A stretch of DNA of 64,000 nucleotides from Sphingobium sp. D43FB (lineage in GTDB: Bacteria > Pseudomonadota > Alphaproteobacteria > Sphingomonadales > Sphingomonadaceae): positions 62,001 through 126,000 of the forward strand of contig NZ_NMUA01000008.1 in assembly GCF_002312805.1 (NCBI RefSeq), in the 5' to 3' direction. This document shows, piece after piece, positions 47,195-56,001 of this stretch (position 1 is its first letter; each line of letters starts with the position of its first letter). Made by a program: the position numbers and the translations under genes. A model generated the notes under the pieces. That model saw nothing but the letters and a program-made list of their open reading frames with translations. It made no database searches and was not told where the DNA came from.

Positions 47195-47965
47195 ATGATT
47201 GATGCCCGCAAGCAACGTATAAGCGATGCGTTCGGCGCGGCGGCGGACTGCTATGAGGATCATGCCGAACCGCAACGGCTGGCGGCTAGGCTCGTCGCGG
47301 ACCTGGCGCAGCGGCAAAAACCCCATGGGGTAGAGCGGATATTGGAAATCGGCTGCGGCACCGGCTTTCTGACTCGCGATGTGCAGGCGCGCTGGCCCGG
47401 CGCAGAACTGGTGGTGACCGACTTGTCGCCCGGCATGTTGGCCAAGGCAGCGTCCGGCGGGCTAGTTGCGGGCCGGTTCCTGACGATGGACGGCGAAGCG
47501 CCGATCTTCGAGGGGCCGTGGTTCGACCTTATCCTGTCCAGCCTGACCTTCCAATGGTTCGATGATCTGGCGGGCGCGATCGCGCGGCTGGCGGGCCTGT
47601 TGCGACCGGGCGGCAGCCTGATCTTCTCGACCATGGGGCAAGGCAGTTTCGCGCAATGGCGCGCGGCTCACGCGGCCTGCGGTGTCGCCAGCGGAGTGCC
47701 GGATTATCCGACCTTGGCGGCGCTCCGGGCAATGCTGGCGGGGTATGACGACGCCTTCGCGTTCGATGAAACGGTCCCGCTTGATGGTGTTGGCGCACGG
47801 GCGCTGCTGGCGCATCTCAAGGGCATCGGCGCGGTCGTGCCGGGCGAGGGGCGGCAACCGCTGGACGTCGGCACATTGCGGCGCGTGATGGCGGCTTATG
47901 ACGCTGGCGGCGGGTGCGACAGCTATGCGTTGCTGCTGGGCCGGGTAACATCGCTGAAGCCTTAA
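47195..47965 (+). CDS. SAM-dependent methyltransferase, BioC-like
   Basis: 256 residues, class I methyltransferase. SAM-binding motifs LEIGCGTGFLTRDV, VVTDLSPGMLAKA and FDLILSSLTFQWFDDL are readable. The N-terminus ISDAFGAAADCYEDHAEPQR matches the start typical of BioC, which methylates malonyl-ACP to begin biotin synthesis. No other biotin gene is adjacent, so the BioC role is likely but not certain. Confidence 0.7.
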   Translation: MIDARKQRISDAFGAAADCYEDHAEPQRLAARLVADLAQRQKPHGVERILEIGCGTGFLTRDVQARWPGAELVVTDLSPGMLAKAASGGLVAGRFLTMDGEAPIFEGPWFDLILSSLTFQWFDDLAGAIARLAGLLRPGGSLIFSTMGQGSFAQWRAAHAACGVASGVPDYPTLAALRAMLAGYDDAFAFDETVPLDGVGARALLAHLKGIGAVVPGEGRQPLDVGTLRRVMAAYDAGGGCDSYALLLGRVTSLKP

Positions 47966-48075
47966 CTTCGCATATTTCCCGCTGAATCAGACATTTTCTT
48001 GCGCGTGAGCGATCCTATCGGAACGTGTCAGGCACAAGTATAGCGAAATGCGGGGCTGTAGGAAACAGGTCTCGC

Positions 48076-48405
48076 CTAGCTACCGTGTCCATCAGTTTCG
48101 GGAAGGCGTTCGAAGCCGAGCGGGATGGCAAGGTCGTCCCAGTGCAGGTTGCGTTCTTCGATCAGGGCGACCTTCCAGGCGCGGTTCCATTTCTTCAAAC
48201 GCTTTTCGCGCCGGATCGCCTCGTCCATCGTGCCGTGCTGTTCGAACCACATCAGGCGGTTGACGCTATAATCATGGGTAAAGCCCGGCACGGCCCCGAT
48301 ACGATGTTGATGGATGCGCGTGATCAGGTCGGAGGTCACGCCGATGTAGAGCGTACCGTTACGCTGGCTGGCCAAGATGTAAACGCAGGGCTCGCGGAGG
48401 CGCAT
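48076..48405 (-). CDS. GIY-YIG nuclease family protein
   Basis: 109 residues. The GIY-YIG core is present as CVYILASQRNGTLYIGVTSDLITRIHQH, with the catalytic Arg, and downstream VNRLMWFEQHGTMDEAIRREKRLKKWNRAWK, ending in a conserved WDDL motif. These small stand-alone proteins are common in Alphaproteobacteria, often in several copies; their substrate is unknown. It starts next to the palindromic doublet at 48425-48572. Confidence 0.85.
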   Translation of the reverse strand: MRLREPCVYILASQRNGTLYIGVTSDLITRIHQHRIGAVPGFTHDYSVNRLMWFEQHGTMDEAIRREKRLKKWNRAWKVALIEERNLHWDDLAIPLGFERLPETDGHGS

Positions 48406-48424
48406 TCGCCCAGCCTAAACCACC

Positions 48425-48572
48425 CGTCGTTCCCACGAAAGTGGGAACCCATGGCGCATCGAGCGGCTGGCATGCGGTTGCGCAATGAGGGGGCGATTTG
48501 GGGCGACCCGATCATGCGACGCCTATCAAGGTGGAGGGGGATAGTTGGGTCCCCGCCTTCGCGGGGACGACG
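48425..48572. repeat. Inverted pair of short palindromes (BIME/MITE-like)
   Basis: CGTCGTTCCCACGAAAGTGG continuing GAACCCA (48425-48451) and, inverted, a sequence ending GGGGACGACG (48546-48572). After reverse complement the two agree in 21 of 27 positions. Each is itself a small hairpin, and the 94 bp between has no gene. A single palindrome of this family is at 34004. Confidence 0.75.
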
Positions 48573-48584
48573 AGGATGTTGGGA

Positions 48585-50852
48585 TTAGAGTTCGCTGTCC
48601 ATCAGTTTGGGGAAGAAGCCTTCATGCGCAGCGCGCAGGTCGGCGAGCTTCCATGACCACTGGTTTGGGCCACCATAGATTGAGATTGTCTTGCCACTTA
48701 CGGAACCCAACCATTTGCAAGCCAGTCCCGTCTTATGCGCTCGGTCAGCGACGCTGCTCCAGATTTCCTTTGGCACGGCCAGCACATATCGACCTTGGTC
48801 TTCGCCAAACATCATCGTTCTCAGCCGAAGGTTATCTTCAAGGTGGTCGCTTTTGAACGAAGGGTCCAACCTAGCACCAAGCCCACTAGCCAATCCCATT
48901 TCGACAATCGCGATTAGCAGGCCGCCATCGGAAATGTCGTGAACGGCCGAAATACACTGTTCTGCGATGAGTGTCCGGATAAACTCACCTGCAAGGCGCT
49001 CCTGCTGAAGATCGACGGGTGGAGGCGACCCCGCTTCTAGCCCGTGTATTTCGCGCAGCCAAAGCGATTGTCCAAGGTCCGTTCCATACCCCTTGCCGCC
49101 AACGACGAGAAGAACATCCCCTTCATTCTTGAACGCGACCGTCGCCATCACATCCACATCGGCCAGCAAGCCGATCCCGCCGATGGCAGGGGTCGGCAGG
49201 ATCGCACTCCCGCCGCCGGTCGCCTTGCTCTCATTATAGAGCGACACATTGCCGCTCACGATCGGGAAGTCCAATGCGCGGCAAGCGTCGCCCATGCCAT
49301 CCAGACAACCCGTCAATTGCGCCATGATTTCGGGGCGCTGCGGGTTGGCGAAGTTGAGGCAGTTGGTCACCGCCAGCGGCGTCGCGCCGACCGCGCTCAG
49401 GTTGCGATAGCATTCGGCGATCGCCTGCTTGCCGCCTTCATAGGGGTCGGCATAGCAATAGCGCGGGGTGCAATCGGTGCTGATTGCGATGCCCTTGTTC
49501 GATCCATGGACGCGCACGACCGCTGCGTCGCCGCCGGGGCGCTGGACGGTGTCGGCACCGACCATATGGTCATATTGTTCCCAGATCCAGCGGCGGCTGG
49601 CGATGTCGGGGCTGCCCATCAGTTTGAGCAGGTCCGCGCCGATGTCGGTGGAATCGGGGATGTCGCCGAGCGGCTTCACGCCTGACCAGGCCTTATAGTC
49701 GTCCATCGGCATCGACGGACGATCATAGAGCGGCGCGTCGTCGGCCAGCGGGGCGAGCGGAATGTCGCACACGGTTTCGCCATGATGGACCAACACCATG
49801 CGGCCGCTGTCGGTGACTTCGCCGATGATCGCGAAATCCAGTTCCCATTTGTGGAAAATGGCTTCGGCAAAGGCTTCGCGGCCGGGCTTCAACACCATCA
49901 ACATGCGCTCCTGCGATTCGGAGAGCATCATTTCATAGGCGGTCATGCCGGTTTCGCGCTGCGGCACGGCATCCATGTTGAGCAGGAGGCCGACGCCGCC
50001 CTTCGACGCCATTTCGACGCTGGAGGAGGTGAGGCCCGCCGCGCCCATATCCTGAATCGCGACGATCGCGTCCGACGCCATCAGTTCAAGGCAGGCTTCG
50101 ATCAGCAGCTTTTCGGTGAAGGGATCGCCGACCTGCACGGTGGGGCGCTTGGCGTCGGCGTCGTCGCCGAAATCGGCGCTGGCCATGGTCGCGCCATGGA
50201 TGCCGTCGCGCCCGGTCTTGGAGCCGACATAGACGATGCTATTGCCCACGCCCGATGCGGCGCTGTAGAAGATCTTGTCGGTGTCGGCGATGCCCACGGT
50301 CATGGCGTTGACCAGGATATTGCCGTCATAAGCGGGGTGGAAATTCACTTCGCCGCCGACAGTCGGCACGCCCACGCAATTGCCATAGCCGCCAATGCCG
50401 CGCACGACGCCACTGATCAGGTGGCGCATCTTGGGATGGTCGGGCCGCCCGAAGCGCAGCGCGTTCATGTTGGCGATCGGTCGCGCGCCCATGGTGAACA
50501 CGTCGCGCAGGATGCCGCCAACGCCCGTCGCCGCGCCCTGATAGGGTTCGATATAGCTGGGGTGGTTGTGGCTCTCCATCTTGAAGATCGCCGCCTGCCC
50601 ATCGCCAATATCCACGACGCCGGCATTTTCGCCGGGCCCGCAAATCACCTGCGGGCCGGTGGTCGGCAGCTTCATCAGGTGGATCTTGGAGGATTTATAC
50701 GAGCAATGCTCCGACCACATGACCGAGAATATGCCGAGTTCCGTCAGGTTCGGCTCGCGGCCGATTGCGTTCAAGACGCGGTCATATTCTTCCGGGCTGA
50801 GGCCATGTTCGGCGACGATTTCCGGGGTGATCTGGGTGGCGGTGCTGGACAT
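48585..50852 (-). CDS. purL: Phosphoribosylformylglycinamidine synthase subunit PurL
   Basis: 755 residues, the small PurL that works with PurS and PurQ in the fourth step of purine synthesis. Two AIRS-type halves are visible: ATP and metal sites in [41 protein letters not shown], and [21 protein letters not shown], then SVALYNES-like [13 protein letters not shown] in the second half. ATG 50852 begins [18 protein letters not shown], as expected. The last ~190 codons have lower GC than the rest. Confidence 0.96.
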   Translation of the reverse strand: MSSTATQITPEIVAEHGLSPEEYDRVLNAIGREPNLTELGIFSVMWSEHCSYKSSKIHLMKLPTTGPQVICGPGENAGVVDIGDGQAAIFKMESHNHPSYIEPYQGAATGVGGILRDVFTMGARPIANMNALRFGRPDHPKMRHLISGVVRGIGGYGNCVGVPTVGGEVNFHPAYDGNILVNAMTVGIADTDKIFYSAASGVGNSIVYVGSKTGRDGIHGATMASADFGDDADAKRPTVQVGDPFTEKLLIEACLELMASDAIVAIQDMGAAGLTSSSVEMASKGGVGLLLNMDAVPQRETGMTAYEMMLSESQERMLMVLKPGREAFAEAIFHKWELDFAIIGEVTDSGRMVLVHHGETVCDIPLAPLADDAPLYDRPSMPMDDYKAWSGVKPLGDIPDSTDIGADLLKLMGSPDIASRRWIWEQYDHMVGADTVQRPGGDAAVVRVHGSNKGIAISTDCTPRYCYADPYEGGKQAIAECYRNLSAVGATPLAVTNCLNFANPQRPEIMAQLTGCLDGMGDACRALDFPIVSGNVSLYNESKATGGGSAILPTPAIGGIGLLADVDVMATVAFKNEGDVLLVVGGKGYGTDLGQSLWLREIHGLEAGSPPPVDLQQERLAGEFIRTLIAEQCISAVHDISDGGLLIAIVEMGLASGLGARLDPSFKSDHLEDNLRLRTMMFGEDQGRYVLAVPKEIWSSVADRAHKTGLACKWLGSVSGKTISIYGGPNQWSWKLADLRAAHEGFFPKLMDSEL

Positions 50853-51268
50853 GCCGCGCCTTTAGCGGGGGCGTGGGCGGAGGGCAATGGCGGCGTGCAT
50901 GCTTTGGTGGACATGCGTCGATCGGGCGGGAGAAACGGGATAAGAAGTGGGCGCGCCTTTTCCGCGCTTGCCTGCTGCCATTGCGCGCAGAGGCGCAGAG
51001 ACATGAGGAGCGTGTCGGCGTTCTCTGGATGGCGAGAAATGGTGGAAAGCGGATTCGATTGGCAGACCTGCGGAATGCCTTCTGCCGACATGACCCTGAC
51101 TGCGTTACAGTCACATCCTCGCGGATAGAAGGCCTGAGTTAACATTGCCGTGGTCCGGCCGCGACATGTGAGGGGCTTGCTTCCGACGCCGCGCCCGCCC
51201 ATGTCATATCATCTGACGGCGTTGTTAGCCCTGACAAAGTTTATGCCATATGCAGGAGAGAGACGGAC
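50853..51268. other. Gene-poor stretch of ~415 bp
   Basis: Between the purL start and the orphan gene. Overlapping frames here are arginine/alanine-rich and have no family resemblance. I see no tRNA, repeat or terminator in it. It must hold the purL promoter but I could not place one convincingly. Confidence 0.5.
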
Positions 51269-51586
51269 ATGCGCTGGAGCGACAACGACGCAGAAGCTAT
51301 TCACTTGGCTCGTTTGAACGAAACAATGCCGCTCGGCGGTATCGTACGCGTCATTATGAAGGACGGGATTCTCGTTGAGGGTGCAGTGCGCGGGTGCTAC
51401 GTCGGCAACAACGGCAACGAGGGCTACAGCTGGCGCTATCGCGGGTCCATCACGATCCAGTGTCTAAACGAGAGCATCCATGAGTTCGACCTTCTTGACG
51501 TCGCTAGATTCGAGGACGTAACCAAAGAACGTGGTGCGCTCTACGAAGAAGCTGGCCTAATCATGTTTGTCGATAATCTGCTCTAA
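51269..51586 (+). CDS. Hypothetical protein, orphan-like
   Basis: 105 residues: MRWSDNDAEAIHLARLN, then a beta-rich middle (VRVIMKDGILVEGAVRGCYV, YRGSITIQC) and an acidic end. The pattern of a small beta-barrel around residues 25-70 is plausible (SH3/Sm-like), which is only a guess. GGAGAGAGA stands ahead of ATG 51269. It has slightly lower GC (~53%) than its neighbours. Confidence 0.5.
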   Translation: MRWSDNDAEAIHLARLNETMPLGGIVRVIMKDGILVEGAVRGCYVGNNGNEGYSWRYRGSITIQCLNESIHEFDLLDVARFEDVTKERGALYEEAGLIMFVDNLL

Positions 51587-51693
51587 AGTGCGCTGAGCGA
51601 CGCGCTTAACGTCGAGTGGGTATTGTGCAGTCTTCTGCGACGCATCGAACTTAATGTCGGTAAATGGGCGAAGCCCCCCAATGCGCAGACAAG

Positions 51694-51726
51694 AAAAAGG
51701 CCGGACCGTTAGGGGCGGTCCGGCCT
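51694..51726 (-). terminator. Terminator of the MliC-like gene
   Basis: Minus strand: AGGCCGGACCG pairs with CGGTCCGGCCT, followed by TTTTTC. About 28 bp past the stop at 51754. Confidence 0.85.
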
Positions 51727-51753
51727 GGAAATGGTTGAAAGGATCAGGTCGCC

Positions 51754-52137
51754 TTAAACGTGGCAGGCCTGCGCGCTCTTGCCAGGGACGGTGATGGTGA
51801 CATTGTCGCCCGAACCGTCGATGGTGTAGCCGCCCTCGGCGGTGAAGGGCTGACCGGCTTCGGCCGCCTTCAGCGTGGTGGCTGCGCCGCCCTTTTCGGT
51901 GCGCAGCAGCGCGGTCTTGTCGTCGCTCATATAGTCGACGAACAGCAAGCTGTTGTCCTTGCAGCGGAACTGCTTGTTGGCCTTGACCGACGGCGGCAGC
52001 TCGACGGGCGCGGCATTGGCGAGTTCCGCAGCCATCGGGTCGGCGGGGCCGCCCACGACTTCAGGTTCGTCATTCTGGTTGCAGGCGGACAGCAAGCCAA
52101 GGCTCGCGGCGGCGATCAGGGTGATATAAGATTTCAT
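51754..52137 (-). CDS. MliC-like lipoprotein
   Basis: 127 residues. The lipobox LLSAC (Cys19) follows a hydrophobic segment. The mature part has FRCKDNSLLFVDYMSDDKTALLRTEKGG and ends with a Cys (AQACHV), the two-cysteine beta-barrel arrangement of MliC/PliC, membrane-bound inhibitors of c-type lysozyme. The usual invariant serine and lysine motif is not clear to me, so the inhibitor role is uncertain. ATG 52137 starts the signal; AAAAGGA precedes it. Confidence 0.65.
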   Translation of the reverse strand: MKSYITLIAAASLGLLSACNQNDEPEVVGGPADPMAAELANAAPVELPPSVKANKQFRCKDNSLLFVDYMSDDKTALLRTEKGGAATTLKAAEAGQPFTAEGGYTIDGSGDNVTITVPGKSAQACHV

Positions 52138-52312
52138 AGCGATCCTTTTATGTGCGTGTGCAGCATGATGCGTCAACGCAAAACTGCGCTATTCCCGCCA
52201 TGCGCTTGATATGACGTCATGCCGCAGTGCAGTCAGTGGACTGTCCGAACCATAAGGCATATGCCCGATTGTCCGCTGCGGGCTTGACCGGGCGAGCGGT
52301 GGCGGTCAATGC

Positions 52313-52579
52313 ATGGCCATGGCCACCGACAGCAGCACGCAAGCCCCGGACCCCACCCAGCTTTCGTTCGAGGATGCGTTACGCGCCCTCGAATCGATCG
52401 TGCGCAGGCTCGAAAGCGGCGATGTGCCGCTCGATGAGTCGATCTCGCTCTATGCCCAGGGGGAAGCGTTGCGCAAACGCTGTGCCGACCGGCTGCAGGC
52501 CGCCGAGGCGCGGATCGCCAAGCTGACGGTCGACGCCAATGGCGCGGTGACCGGCGCGCAGCCGTTCGGCGCGGACTAA
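52313..52579 (+). CDS. xseB: Exodeoxyribonuclease VII small subunit
   Basis: 88 residues with the XseB signature: LSFEDALRALESIVRRLESGDVPLDESISLYAQGEALRKRC. The small subunits form the helical handle of the nuclease with XseA. It is followed 5 bp later by ispA, the usual bacterial pairing. Confidence 0.95.
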   Translation: MAMATDSSTQAPDPTQLSFEDALRALESIVRRLESGDVPLDESISLYAQGEALRKRCADRLQAAEARIAKLTVDANGAVTGAQPFGAD

Positions 52580-52584
52580 GCGGC

Positions 52585-53493
52585 ATGGGGGGGGATGTTT
52601 CGTCGGCGGCGTTGCTGACCAGCCGATCGCGCGATGTCGCCGCGCGGATCGATCATGCGTTCGACCTGCTCTTGCCCGTGCCAGATGATGCGCGCGCGCG
52701 CCTCTATAAAGCGATGCGCCACGCCGCGATCGGCGGCGGCAAGCGGCTGCGGCCCCTACTGGTCGAAGCGACCTGCGACCTGTTCAACATCGCGCGCGAA
52801 TCGGCGCTGCGGGTCGGCCTGGCGGTCGAGTGCATCCATGTCTATTCGCTGATCCATGACGATCTGCCCGCGATGGACGATGACGATATGCGCCGCGGCA
52901 AGCCGACCGTCCACAAGGCGTTCGACGAAGCCAGCGCCATCCTGGCGGGCGATTGCCTGCACGATGTCGCCTTCGAAATCCTGGCCGACGAACAGACTCA
53001 TGCCGACCCGTTCGTGCGGATCGATCTGGTGAGGGCGCTCGCGCTGGCGAGTGGTCCGGCGGGCATGGCGGGCGGGCAGATGATGGACCTGGAGGCGGAA
53101 AAATCGCGCTTCGACCTCGCCACCGTCACGCGCCTGCAAAATCTCAAGACCGGGGCCTTGATCGCCTTCTGCGTCGAAGCGGCGGCGATCATGGCGCGCA
53201 TCCCGGTGGACGCGCGCACCAGCCTGCATGGCTATGCCCGCGACATCGGCCTCGCTTTCCAGATTGCCGACGATTTGCTGGATGTCGAGGGCGACGCGGA
53301 CCTCGCCGGCAAAGCGCTGGGCAAGGATGCCGCGGCGGGCAAGGAAACCTTCGTGTCGCTGCTGGGCGTCGATCGCGCACGGGCGCAGGCGCATATGCTG
53401 GTCGATCAGGCCAAGGCGCATCTGCACGGCTATGGCGCGGAGGCCGACCTGTTGCGCGCCATCGCCGACTATATCATCGAAAGGGATCGCTAA
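52585..53493 (+). CDS. ispA: Farnesyl diphosphate synthase
   Basis: 302 residues; adds IPP to DMAPP and GPP to give farnesyl diphosphate. The two Asp-rich motifs are IHDDLPAMDDDDMRRG and FQIADDLLDVEGD; KRLRPLLVEATCDL is also typical. It forms the substrate for uppS. coaD begins 5 bp after its stop. Confidence 0.94.
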   Translation: MGGDVSSAALLTSRSRDVAARIDHAFDLLLPVPDDARARLYKAMRHAAIGGGKRLRPLLVEATCDLFNIARESALRVGLAVECIHVYSLIHDDLPAMDDDDMRRGKPTVHKAFDEASAILAGDCLHDVAFEILADEQTHADPFVRIDLVRALALASGPAGMAGGQMMDLEAEKSRFDLATVTRLQNLKTGALIAFCVEAAAIMARIPVDARTSLHGYARDIGLAFQIADDLLDVEGDADLAGKALGKDAAAGKETFVSLLGVDRARAQAHMLVDQAKAHLHGYGAEADLLRAIADYIIERDR

Positions 53494-53498
53494 GCCCC

Positions 53499-54011
53499 AT
53501 GAGCAAACAGCGTATCGGCGTCTATCCCGGCACCTTCGATCCCATCACCCTGGGCCATATGGACATCATCCGGCGCGGCGCGAAGCTGGTCGACAAGCTG
53601 GTGATCGGGGTCACGACCAATATCGCCAAGTCGCCCATGTTCTCCGACGAAGAGCGGTTGGACATGGTGCGGCGCGAATGTGCGGGAATCGACGCCGACA
53701 TCGTCGTCATCGGTTTCAATTCGCTGTTGATGGACTTTGCCGAATCGCAAGGGGCGAGCGTCATCGTGCGTGGCCTGCGCGCCGTTGCCGACTTCGAATA
53801 TGAATATCAGATGGCGGGCATGAACCAGCAGATCAATGCGCGCGTGGAAACCGTTTTCCTGATGGCGGACGTCTGCCTGCAACCGATCGCGTCGCGCCTG
53901 GTCAAGGAGATCGCGCTCTATGGCGGGCCGATCCACAAATTCGTCAGTCCCGCCGTGCGCGACGAAGTCGTGGCGCGGGTCGATGCGATAGGTCGGAAGG
54001 GCAACGTATAA
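53499..54011 (+). CDS. coaD: Phosphopantetheine adenylyltransferase
   Basis: 170 residues; fourth step of coenzyme A synthesis. The nucleotidyltransferase motif is GTFDPITLGHMDII (TxGH), and VIVRGLRAVADFEYEYQMA is diagnostic. ATG 53499 lies just after the ispA stop; a longer upstream frame overlaps ispA and is spurious. Confidence 0.95.
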   Translation: MSKQRIGVYPGTFDPITLGHMDIIRRGAKLVDKLVIGVTTNIAKSPMFSDEERLDMVRRECAGIDADIVVIGFNSLLMDFAESQGASVIVRGLRAVADFEYEYQMAGMNQQINARVETVFLMADVCLQPIASRLVKEIALYGGPIHKFVSPAVRDEVVARVDAIGRKGNV

Positions 54012-54032
54012 CGCCGCTCAGCTTGCGTTCAG

Positions 54033-54060
54033 TTGCCAATCGCGATCAGCGCGCTATCAG
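54033..54060 (+). promoter_or_regulatory. Predicted promoter of the cyclophilin gene
   Basis: TTGCCA (54033-54038), 16 bp spacer, TATCAG (54055-54060). It rules out in-frame starts before 54067. Confidence 0.35.
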
Positions 54061-54103
54061 GGCGGCTTGGCCCTATGCCCATAAGATCAAGGAAGTCTGC
54101 TTC

Positions 54104-54844
54104 ATGCGTTTCACCTGCGCGCTCAAGACCATGGCGATCGGTGTCGCCCTCGCAACCTCCGGCTTTGCCTATGCGCAGGGTGCGCCCGGTGGCGGCGGGG
54201 GTGACGAAGCGAAGCGGGCCGAGGCCGCCGTGCGCGCGCAGGACAATGCCAAGTCGCTGGAAACCGACCTGACCCCCAAGCTGCCGCCCGCGACCGTGCC
54301 GGCCGATCCGCAGAATATCTGGGATCTGGACCTGTCGACCGGCGGCCGTGTGCGCATCCAGTTGCGCCCCGACATCGCGCCTGCGCATGTCGAGCGGATC
54401 AAGGAACTGACGCGCCAGGGCTTCTATAATGGCCTCAAATTCCACCGCGTCATCCCCGGCTTCATGGCGCAGGGCGGCGACCCCAAGGGCGACGGCACCG
54501 GCGGATCGCAACTCCCTGACCTCAAGGCCGAATTCAATCCGATGCCGCATTTGCGCGGCACCCTGTCGATGGCGCGCGCGCAGAGTGAAGACAGCGCCAA
54601 CAGCCAGTTCTTCATCGTCCTGCTGCCCCGGATGCAACTCGACAAGAAATATACCGTCTTCGGTCGCGTGATCGAAGGCATGCAATATGTCGATTCGATC
54701 GCGCAGGGCGAACCACCCGCCAATCCCAGCACGATCTTGCAGGCCTCGATCGAAAGTGACGGCAAGCCGCCGGTGACGACGCCGATGCCCGGCATGGCCG
54801 CCCCCGCCGCCCCCTCGATCACTGCGCCTGCACCGGAACAATAA
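54104..54844 (+). CDS. Periplasmic peptidyl-prolyl isomerase, cyclophilin type
   Basis: 246 residues. Signal peptide cleaved near GFAYAQ, a Gly-rich linker, then the cyclophilin domain (~65-215): FHRVIPGFMAQGGDPKGDGTGG (catalytic Arg) and SMARAQSEDSANSQFFIVL. The proline-rich tail is disordered. It catalyses cis-trans isomerisation of proline bonds in exported proteins. ATG 54104 starts the signal sequence. Confidence 0.9.
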   Translation: MRFTCALKTMAIGVALATSGFAYAQGAPGGGGGDEAKRAEAAVRAQDNAKSLETDLTPKLPPATVPADPQNIWDLDLSTGGRVRIQLRPDIAPAHVERIKELTRQGFYNGLKFHRVIPGFMAQGGDPKGDGTGGSQLPDLKAEFNPMPHLRGTLSMARAQSEDSANSQFFIVLLPRMQLDKKYTVFGRVIEGMQYVDSIAQGEPPANPSTILQASIESDGKPPVTTPMPGMAAPAAPSITAPAPEQ

Positions 54845-54858
54845 TAGGCCACAGCTTT

Positions 54859-54923
54859 CCGTTCGCTTCGAGCGAAGTCGAGAAGCCGCTCGCGCAGCGG
54901 CGCGCCCGTCTCGACACGAACGG
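54859..54923. repeat. Palindromic REP-like repeat, copy 5 (shortened arm)
   Basis: CCGTTCGCTTCGAGCGAAGT continuing CGAGAAG on the left, and TCTCGACACGAACGG on the right. The right arm lacks about 8 bp of the usual sequence. It lies between the cyclophilin gene and queA. Confidence 0.75.
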
Positions 54924-54956
54924 TCACTGGCTTGATCACACGAAACAGATAGACCG

Positions 54957-55991
54957 ATGCGCGTAGACCTGTTCGACTTCGACCTCCCACCGGAAAATAT
55001 CGCGCTGCGCCCCGCCAGCCCGCGCGATGCCGCGCGGCTGTTGCTGGTGCCGGGGGCAGGAGACTTCGCCGACCTGACGGTACGCGACCTGCCGGGCTTG
55101 CTGCGCGCGGGTGATGTTCTGGTCTTCAACGACACCCGCGTCATTCCCGCCCAGTTGGAAGGCACGCGCGGCGAAGCGCGGATCGGCGCGACGCTGCATA
55201 AGCGCCTGGGCCTCCGCCAATGGCAGGCCTTCCTGCGCAATGCCAAGCGGGTGCGGGATGGCGACCGGATCGACTTCGGCGCAGGCGTCACCGCGATCGC
55301 CGGGCCACGCGACGAAGATGGTGGCGTGACGCTCGACTTCGAAGGCACAGAAGCGGTGGAAGTGCTGCTGGAGCGCGCGGGGCGCATGCCCTTGCCCCCC
55401 TATATCGCCAGCAAGCGCCCGACCGACGAACGCGACGTCAGCGATTATCAGACCATGTTCGCGCGCGAGGATGGCGCGGTCGCCGCCCCCACCGCCGCGC
55501 TGCATTTCACGCCGGACCTGATGGCGGCGCTGGCGCAGACTGGCGTGCTGACGGAAACGCTGACGCTGCATGTCGGCGCGGGCACCTTCCTGCCGGTCAA
55601 GGCCGACGATACCGACGACCATCGCATGCATGCCGAATGGGGTCGGATCGAACCGGCCACCGCCGACCGGCTGAACGCCGCGCGCGCGGCGGGCGGTCGC
55701 CTGATCGCGGTCGGCACGACGTCCCTGCGCCTGCTGGAAAGCGCGGCGAGCGAAGACGGCATCATCCATCCCTTTGCCGACGAAACCCGCATTTTCATCA
55801 CCCCCGGCTACCGCTTCCGCGCGATCGACGGGCTGATGACGAATTTCCACCTGCCCAAATCAACCCTGTTCATGCTGGTCTCGGCGCTGATGGGCCGCGA
55901 CCGGATGCAGGCCGCCTATGCCCATGCCATCGGCAGCGGTTATCGTTTCTATAGCTATGGCGATTCGAGTTTGCTGTTGCCCGCTGGGTAA
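54957..55991 (+). CDS. queA: S-adenosylmethionine:tRNA ribosyltransferase-isomerase
   Basis: 344 residues; makes epoxyqueuosine from preQ1-modified tRNA. Family marks: [33 protein letters not shown], and DLMTALAQTG-like segments, with [17 protein letters not shown] near the end. Start ATG 54957 is directly before [10 protein letters not shown]. Confidence 0.95.
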   Translation: MRVDLFDFDLPPENIALRPASPRDAARLLLVPGAGDFADLTVRDLPGLLRAGDVLVFNDTRVIPAQLEGTRGEARIGATLHKRLGLRQWQAFLRNAKRVRDGDRIDFGAGVTAIAGPRDEDGGVTLDFEGTEAVEVLLERAGRMPLPPYIASKRPTDERDVSDYQTMFAREDGAVAAPTAALHFTPDLMAALAQTGVLTETLTLHVGAGTFLPVKADDTDDHRMHAEWGRIEPATADRLNAARAAGGRLIAVGTTSLRLLESAASEDGIIHPFADETRIFITPGYRFRAIDGLMTNFHLPKSTLFMLVSALMGRDRMQAAYAHAIGSGYRFYSYGDSSLLLPAG

Positions 55992-56001
55992 GGGGCATAA
56001 T

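Noticed and set aside
52147..52176. Promoter TTGACG-N18-CATAAA for the MliC-like gene
   Set aside because: The -10 would be only 9 bases from the ATG, which conflicts with the clear ribosome-binding site there.
7473..54923. CRISPR array
   Set aside because: The palindromes are dispersed single copies between genes, not clustered direct repeats with spacers.
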